From NCBI GenBank assembly GCA_019689515.1, contig JADGHI010000095.1, forward strand, positions 1 through 10,493: a stretch of 10,493 bases of DNA, in the 5' to 3' direction. Of this stretch, positions 6,301 to 10,493 are shown one piece after another. Every line of letters begins with the position of its first letter. The stretch's first letter is position 1. Position numbers and translations under genes: made by a program. A model generated the notes under the pieces. That model was not told where the DNA came from. It searched no databases and saw only the letters and a list, made by a program, of their open reading frames with translations. Origin of the DNA: Acetobacteraceae bacterium. Its GTDB lineage: Bacteria; Pseudomonadota; Alphaproteobacteria; Acetobacterales; Acetobacteraceae.

Positions 6301-7476
6301 ATGACGAAGGATGCGAAGCCTGGGATCGGCCGCCGTCGGCTGGGCGGCCTCGCGGCGGGCGCGGCGACCCTCGCGCTGGCGGCGCCGCCACGAATCGGCC
6401 GCGCGCAGCCGCCGGCGATCCGGATCGGCAATACACAAGCGCTCACCGGGCCCTCCGCCGCCTACGGCATCCGTGCGCGCGACGGTGCGATCCTCGCGCT
6501 GGAGGACGTCAACAACGCGGGCGGCCTCAACCTCGGCGGCACCACCTACCGGCTGGACATGAGTTCGGAGGACATGGCCAACGACGCGCGGCAGGCGGTG
6601 ACGCTGCTGCGCCAATGGGCGACCGACGCGGCGGTCCTCGCCGTGCTCGGCCCGAGCAACTCGGTGGGCTATGTCGCCATGGTCCCCGCGGCGGGCCAGC
6701 TCCGCATCCCGATGGTCGGCACCGGCTCCGGCGCGCCGGTGCGGGAGTGGAACCCGTATTCCTACCGGGTCAATCCGGTCTCCTCCATCGCCGTGCCGCA
6801 GGTTCTGCGCAAGGTCGTGCCGGCGGAGAAGGTCCGCCGCATGGCTGTGATCTACGACCAGACCCAGGACGCGCAACTCGGTGACGCCGAGGTGACGAGG
6901 TCCATGGCGCGCGAGCTGAATTACGAGGTCGTCGCCTACGAGGCGTTCCGCGCCAACGACCAGGACTTCTCGCCGCAGATCGCCAAGATCCGCAGCGCCC
7001 GGCCGGACGCGATCTACGTCGCCGCGGCGACCGGCGACGGGGTAAAGGTCGTCTCCCAGATCCGCGAGGCGGGAATCGAGAAGCCGCTGATGACCGGCTT
7101 CGGCAGCTTCGAGGACCCGGTGTACTGGGACGGCACGCGCGGGCAGGTGCGCGGCTGCTACACTTGGCTCGCCCAGGACCTGCGCGCGCCGAGCCCGGCG
7201 CTGAAGAGCTTCCTCGACCGCTACAACGCCCGCTTCCCGCAGGAGGCGACCTCCTTCTCCACCTATGGCTACGACGCGATCATCGCGATCGCGGAGGGGC
7301 TGAAGAAGGCGGGCCGGGCCGACCGGCAGGCGTTGCAGGCGGCGCTCGGCTCGCTCGACATCACCACGCCGCTCGGCACCCGGGTCACCTTCCGCAACCC
7401 GCCGGACGGCAACAACCAGAACCCCTCGGTGGTGGTCATCAAGATCACCGGCCGGGGCGCCTATCAGACGGTCTAG
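6301..7476 (+). CDS. Liv-type ABC transporter substrate-binding protein, twin-arginine signal
   Basis: A 391-residue periplasmic binding protein of the leucine/isoleucine/valine (Peripla_BP_6, type I fold) family that delivers the ligand to the permeases encoded downstream. The N-terminus IGRRRLGGLAAG with a following Ala/Leu-rich core (9-29) looks like a twin-arginine signal; cleavage is likely near GRAQ (33-36). Mature family marks are IRIGNTQALTGPSAAYG (40-56), ARDGAILALEDVNNAGG (59-75), AVLGPSNS (114-121), a ligand-site MVGTGSGAP region (138-146), YRVNPV (155-160) and TYGYDAIIAIAEGL (321-334). ATG 6301 follows AGGGAG by 11 nt. It is the first gene of the importer operon, 18 nt before the G-type ATPase. 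Homologues bind amino acids, amides, urea or aromatic acids; with the ligase across the spacer, an organic acid is plausible. The specificity is inferred only. Confidence 0.9.
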   Translation: MTKDAKPGIGRRRLGGLAAGAATLALAAPPRIGRAQPPAIRIGNTQALTGPSAAYGIRARDGAILALEDVNNAGGLNLGGTTYRLDMSSEDMANDARQAVTLLRQWATDAAVLAVLGPSNSVGYVAMVPAAGQLRIPMVGTGSGAPVREWNPYSYRVNPVSSIAVPQVLRKVVPAEKVRRMAVIYDQTQDAQLGDAEVTRSMARELNYEVVAYEAFRANDQDFSPQIAKIRSARPDAIYVAAATGDGVKVVSQIREAGIEKPLMTGFGSFEDPVYWDGTRGQVRGCYTWLAQDLRAPSPALKSFLDRYNARFPQEATSFSTYGYDAIIAIAEGLKKAGRADRQALQAALGSLDITTPLGTRVTFRNPPDGNNQNPSVVVIKITGRGAYQTV

Positions 7477-7494
7477 GCGGGGCGGCAGGAGCCG

Positions 7495-8250
7495 ATGCTC
7501 TCGGTCCGCGGCCTGACCAAGCGCTTCGGCGGCCTCGTGGCCGTGGACGGAGTCGGCTTCGACGTGGCGCAGGGCAGCGTGGTCTCCATCGTCGGGCCGA
7601 ACGGCGCCGGCAAGACCACGCTGTTCAACCTGATCACCGGCGTCATCCCGCCCGATTCCGGCACGGTGCGGCTGGACGGGCGGGACATCACCGGCCTGCC
7701 GCCGCACCGCATCGCCCGCCTCGGCGTCGGGCGCACCTTCCAGAACATCCGGCTGTTCGCCCATCTGAACGCGCTGGAGAACGTGATGATCGGCCTGGTC
7801 GCCAGCGGCCGGTCCGGCGTCCTCGACGCGCTCGCCGCCACCCCGCGCGACCGGCGCGAGCGGCGCGACCTGGTGGAGCGGGCCGAGGCGCTTCTCGACT
7901 GGGTCGGCGTCGGCGCGAACCGCCTGCGCATGCCCTCCGAGCTGCCCTATGGCGACCAGCGCCGGGTCGAGATCGCCCGCGCCCTCGGCCTCGAACCCCG
8001 GCTGCTGATCCTCGACGAGCCGACGGCCGGCATGGTGGCGCGCGAGGCGACGGCGGTGGTCGACCTGATCGCGAGGCTGCGCGAGCGCGGCGTCACCCTG
8101 ATGCTGATCGAGCACAACATGAACGTGGTGATGTCCGCCTCCGACCGCGTGGTGGTGCTCAATTTCGGCCGCCGGATCGCCGAGGGGACGCCGGCCGAGA
8201 TCCGCGCGGACCCGCAGGTGATCGAGGCCTATCTGGGGACCGACGCATGA
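7495..8250 (+). CDS. livG: Branched-chain-type ABC transporter ATP-binding protein, LivG-like
   Basis: A 251-residue cytoplasmic ATPase, one of the two nucleotide-binding subunits of the importer. Motifs in order are Walker A GPNGAGKT (34-41), Q-loop TFQN (81-84) within the LivG-typical GVGRTFQNIRLF, the signature LPYGDQ (150-155), Walker B LLILDEP (170-176) and the switch His207 in IEHNMNVV. The tail QVIEAYLGTDA is typical of LivG. Length matches E. coli LivG (about 255). The segment after Walker B reads TAGMVAREAT where many LivG have a NP(Q/K)ET form, a modest divergence. The ATG is preceded by AGGAG with only 3 nt spacing, which is short. It starts 18 nt after the binding-protein stop and overlaps the next ATPase by 4 bp. 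The symbol denotes the family, not a proven leucine substrate. Confidence 0.92.
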   Translation: MLSVRGLTKRFGGLVAVDGVGFDVAQGSVVSIVGPNGAGKTTLFNLITGVIPPDSGTVRLDGRDITGLPPHRIARLGVGRTFQNIRLFAHLNALENVMIGLVASGRSGVLDALAATPRDRRERRDLVERAEALLDWVGVGANRLRMPSELPYGDQRRVEIARALGLEPRLLILDEPTAGMVAREATAVVDLIARLRERGVTLMLIEHNMNVVMSASDRVVVLNFGRRIAEGTPAEIRADPQVIEAYLGTDA

Positions 8251-8987
8251 GGGGGAATGGTTTGGCCCCGCCACTGCTGGCGATCGAGGGCCTCGCCGTC
8301 TCCTACGGCGCTGTGCCGGCGGTGGAAGGCGTCTCGCTCGAGATCCATCCGGGCGAGCTGCGGGTCATCCTCGGCGCCAATGGCGCGGGCAAGACGACCA
8401 TCATCAAGACCGTGCTCGGGCTCCTCAGGCCGCGGCGGGGGCGGATACTGCTCGACGGCACGCAGGACCTGCTGCGCTGCCGGCCGCACCAGATCCACCG
8501 CATGGGCATCGCCTGGGTGCCGGAGGGACGGCAGCTCTGGAGCACCCTGACGGTGCTCGACAACCTCCGCCTGGGCGGCTTCCGCGAGCGGGACGAGACG
8601 GTGGTGGCCCGGCGGATCGACGAGATGTTCCAGCGCTTCCCCCGCCTCGGCGAGCGCCGCAACCAGATCTCCGGCTCCCTCTCGGGCGGCGAGCAGCAGA
8701 TGGTGGCGATCGCGCGCGCCCTGGTCTCCGGCCCGCGGCTGCTGCTGATGGACGAGCCCTCGCTCGGCCTCGCCCCGCTGGTGGTGCGCGACGTCTTCGC
8801 GCTGGTGAAGGAGATCAACGCGATGGGCATCGCCATCCTGATGGTCGAGCAGAACGCCCGCCAGGCGCTGAAGGTGGCCGACTGGGCCTATCTGCTGGAG
8901 ACCGGGCGCATCGTCGAGAGCGGCCCGGCCGCCGAGGTCGCGGGCAAGGAGAGCGTGCAGGCCGTGTTCCTCGGAGGCCATGCCTGA
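8247..8987 (+). CDS. livF: Branched-chain-type ABC transporter ATP-binding protein, LivF-like
   Basis: A 246-residue partner ATPase of the LivG-like subunit. It shows Walker A GANGAGKT (43-50), the LivF-typical GIAWVPEGRQLW (87-98), signature LSGGEQQ (145-151), Walker B RLLLMDEPSLGLAPL (164-178) and VEQNARQAL (200-208), where the switch His is replaced by Gln as is normal in LivF. The ATG at 8247 forms an ATGA overlap with the preceding stop and has GGGGA 7 nt upstream. Length is near E. coli LivF (about 237), with a short extra N-terminus (MRGNGLAPP). It is followed at once by the first permease gene. Confidence 0.93.
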   Translation: MRGNGLAPPLLAIEGLAVSYGAVPAVEGVSLEIHPGELRVILGANGAGKTTIIKTVLGLLRPRRGRILLDGTQDLLRCRPHQIHRMGIAWVPEGRQLWSTLTVLDNLRLGGFRERDETVVARRIDEMFQRFPRLGERRNQISGSLSGGEQQMVAIARALVSGPRLLLMDEPSLGLAPLVVRDVFALVKEINAMGIAILMVEQNARQALKVADWAYLLETGRIVESGPAAEVAGKESVQAVFLGGHA

Positions 8988-8988
8988 G

Positions 8989-9861
8989 ATGGACCTGTTC
9001 CTCCAGCAGATCGCCAACGGGCTGATCATCGGCAGCACCTACGCCGTCGTCGCGCTCGGCTTCGCCCTCGCCTTCTCCGTGCTGCGGGTGATCCACTTCG
9101 CCCATCCGGACGTGTTCATGGTCGGCATGTTCGCGGGCCTGGTGACGGCCGAGACCTTCCCCTTCGGCGGGCTGGCGCTGGCCATGCTCGGCGGGCTGAT
9201 CGGCGCCGGCGTGCTCGGCTACGCGATCGAGCGCACGGTGATCGAGCCGCTGCGCGGGCGCGACGTGCTGACGACGCTGATCGCCACGCTCGGCGTCGCC
9301 ATCATGCTGCAGAACGGCATGGCGCTGATCGTCGGCCCGGACCCGGTGCCCTATCCGCCGCTGCTGCCGCGGCGCTTCCTCGACATCGGGCCGGTCAGCG
9401 TGACGGTGCGGCAGGCAGCCAATCTCGGCATCTGCCTGCTGCTGCTCGCCTTCGTCAGCATCTATGTGCGCGGCACGCGGATCGGCCGGGCGACGCGGGC
9501 GATCGCCGAGCGGCCGGACGTCGCCGCCGCCTTCGGCGTGGACGTGGCGCGGGTCTGCCAGGCGACGATCGTCGTCGCCTCCGCCATGGCGGGGATCGCG
9601 GCGGTCTCGGTCGGCACGCTCTACGGCTCGGCCTCGGCCTTCGTCGGGCTGCTCTACGGGCTGAAGGCCTTCACCTGCATGCTCGTCGCCGGAAACCGAT
9701 ACTTCGAGGGGGTGGCGGCGGTCGCGATCTTCCTCGGCGTTCTGGAGGCGCTGGTGACGGGCTACGTCTCCTCCTCGCTGCGCGACGCGGTCGCCTTCCT
9801 GGTGCTGATCGGCGTGCTGTACTTCCGGCCGAACGGGTTGTTCGGCTCCTACCAGACCTGA
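8989..9861 (+). CDS. livH: Branched-chain-type ABC transporter permease, LivH-like
   Basis: A 290-residue inner-membrane permease forming half of the channel. It is rich in hydrophobic helices, beginning LFLQQIANGLIIGSTYAVVALG, then the family segment VLRVIHFAHPDVFMVGMFAG (family consensus is NFAHG, so Gly is Pro here). The cytoplasmic coupling loop is RATRAIAERPDVAAAFGVDV, the EAA-like contact to the ATPases. The end is YFRPNGLFGSYQT, typical of LivH. ATG 8989 is chosen because MDLFLQQ aligns with family starts and GGAGG (8973-8977) is 11 nt upstream. The alternative ATG at 8980 is only 2 nt from that site but would overlap livF by 8 bp. The coding region ends 18 nt before the second permease. 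Confidence 0.91.
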   Translation: MDLFLQQIANGLIIGSTYAVVALGFALAFSVLRVIHFAHPDVFMVGMFAGLVTAETFPFGGLALAMLGGLIGAGVLGYAIERTVIEPLRGRDVLTTLIATLGVAIMLQNGMALIVGPDPVPYPPLLPRRFLDIGPVSVTVRQAANLGICLLLLAFVSIYVRGTRIGRATRAIAERPDVAAAFGVDVARVCQATIVVASAMAGIAAVSVGTLYGSASAFVGLLYGLKAFTCMLVAGNRYFEGVAAVAIFLGVLEALVTGYVSSSLRDAVAFLVLIGVLYFRPNGLFGSYQT

Positions 9862-9863
9862 GC

Positions 9864-9870
9864 GGAGGAG
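9864..9870 (+). promoter_or_regulatory. Shine-Dalgarno sequence for the LivM-like permease
   Basis: GGAGGAG ends 9 nt before the ATG at 9880 and fixes that start codon. Confidence 0.75.
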
Positions 9871-9879
9871 GGCGCCGCC

Positions 9880-10493
9880 ATGCCGGGCTTCGCCTACCTC
9901 GAGCCGGTGATCATCTTCACGCTGCTGAACGTGGTGATGACGCTCGGCCTCTACATCACCGCCATGTCGGGCCAGCTCTCCATGGCGACGGCGGCGATCG
10001 CCGGGGCGGGCGCCTATTTCGCCGCTGTGATCACGACCAAATGGGGCCTGCCCTTCCTGCTCTCCCTCGTCGCCGCGGCGGCGCTGGCGGCCCTGGTGGG
10101 GACCGCGCTGGCCCTGGTTACGATCAGGATGCGCGACTTCATCCTGAAGCTGACGACGCTCGCCTTCGGCGAGGCGCTCGCGGTGCTGGCCTTCAACTGG
10201 GACTACATCGGCGGCGCCAACAGCTTCACCGGGATCACCCTCCACACCGGCATCTGGTCCTGCGTCGCGGCCGCCCTGCTCGGCTTCTACGTGGCCTGGC
10301 GCTTCGACGGCTCGCGCCTCGGCTTCGCGGCGCGGGCGGTGAGGGACGATCCGCTGGCGGCGAGCGCGATGGGGATCTCGGTCGCCGCGATCCGGGTGAT
10401 CACCTTCGCGCTCGGCGCGGCGCTGGTGGGCTTCGGCGGCGCGCTGCAGGCGCACTACGTGCTGGTGATCAGCCCGCACGACCTCGGCTTCTT
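9880..10493 (+). CDS. livM: Branched-chain-type ABC transporter permease, LivM-like, C-terminus cut by window edge
   Basis: The open frame from ATG 9880 runs to the right edge with 204 complete codons and no stop. It encodes the second membrane subunit of the importer. Visible features are an N-terminal hydrophobic stretch (VIIFTLLNVVMTLGLYITAM, about 10-29), the family motif SGQLSMATAAIAGAGAYFAA (30-49, consensus GQLSLGHAAFFGIGAY), LRMRDFILKLTTLAFGEAL-like sequence at 82-100 (written here as IRMRDFILKLTTLAFGEAL), IGGANSFTGI (110-119), and the coupling loop GFAARAVRDDPLAASAMGI (148-166). Full LivM proteins are usually 290-350 residues or longer, so at least about 90 are missing. The Met-Ala-Thr in place of the common Leu-Gly-His after GQLS is a small departure. 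Confidence 0.9.
   Translation, partial: MPGFAYLEPVIIFTLLNVVMTLGLYITAMSGQLSMATAAIAGAGAYFAAVITTKWGLPFLLSLVAAAALAALVGTALALVTIRMRDFILKLTTLAFGEALAVLAFNWDYIGGANSFTGITLHTGIWSCVAAALLGFYVAWRFDGSRLGFAARAVRDDPLAASAMGISVAAIRVITFALGAALVGFGGALQAHYVLVISPHDLGF

Noticed and set aside
5885..6436. Extension of the ligase frame upstream through the divergent spacer.
   Set aside because: The added sequence is Arg/Pro/Gly-rich and unlike any PaaK N-terminus. It would overlap the binding-protein gene, and MSAAPPYLLALD is a natural start.
7571..8250. Degenerate ABC signature LPYGDQ in the LivG-like ATPase as a sign of inactivity.
   Set aside because: LivG proteins commonly have (S/A/P)YG(D/Q)Q here; E. coli LivG reads AYGDQ. 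Walker A, Walker B and the switch His are intact.
6121..8274. A 717-codon minus-strand open frame opposite the binding protein and LivG-like gene.
   Set aside because: Low-complexity Arg/Asp/His-rich composition and exact antisense overlap with two well-conserved genes mark it as a shadow.
8844..8861. Loss of the switch histidine in the LivF-like ATPase (VEQNA).
   Set aside because: Gln at this place is normal for LivF proteins, so it is not an unusual defect.
8815..10479. A 554-codon open frame on the minus strand opposite the permease genes.
   Set aside because: Its translation is dominated by Arg, His, Asp and Gln with no recognisable domain, and it is antisense to clear LivF/H/M sequences. 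Long antisense frames are expected at this GC content.
1..10493. CRISPR arrays, insertion sequences, tRNA or rRNA genes.
   Set aside because: No regularly spaced repeats, transposase motifs, terminal repeat pairs or tRNA-like cloverleaf sequences were seen on reading both strands.

Overview
The window is GC-rich DNA with dense, mostly overlapping or closely spaced bacterial genes and frequent GTG starts. Together with a twin-arginine-type signal on a binding protein and a branched-chain amino acid (Liv) type ABC system, this suggests an alphaproteobacterium, possibly a Roseomonas-like member of the Acetobacteraceae. That placement is inference from style and gene content only; no rRNA or marker gene is present.

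Region 1 (1-1370, minus strand) holds the end of a De Ley-Doudoroff galactonate catabolic operon: 2-dehydro-3-deoxygalactonokinase (dgoK), overlapping by 17 bp a GTG-started 2-dehydro-3-deoxy-6-phosphogalactonate aldolase (dgoA) that runs off the left edge. Region 2 (1371-2730, plus strand) is a 109-bp divergent spacer followed by a secreted beta-propeller of the YVTN/lactonase-like kind. A GC-rich hairpin abuts its ribosome binding site. Region 3 (2731-2952) is a convergent spacer with one strong hairpin behind each converging gene.

Region 4 (2953-5884, minus strand) is a tight three-gene operon: a phenylacetate-CoA-ligase-like adenylating enzyme, an allantoinase (PuuE)-like NodB-fold deacetylase and a small GAF-domain protein, each joined to the next by a 4-bp start/stop overlap. 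A 13-codon mini-ORF with a strong Shine-Dalgarno sequence lies just upstream of the ligase and ends on its start codon. Region 5 (5885-6300) is a 416-bp divergent control region with two related palindromes. Region 6 (6301-10493, plus strand) is a Liv-type ABC importer in the order binding protein, ATPase G, ATPase F, permease H, permease M; the last gene is cut by the right edge.

The importer and the ligase/deacetylase/GAF operon share one control region and probably serve one substrate. A reasonable model is uptake of an organic acid (perhaps carrying an amide or N-acyl group), C-N bond hydrolysis by the deacetylase-fold enzyme, and CoA activation by the ligase. The substrate cannot be read from the sequence. 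This divergent locus is the best candidate here for an undescribed system. No mobile element, CRISPR array, tRNA or rRNA was seen.
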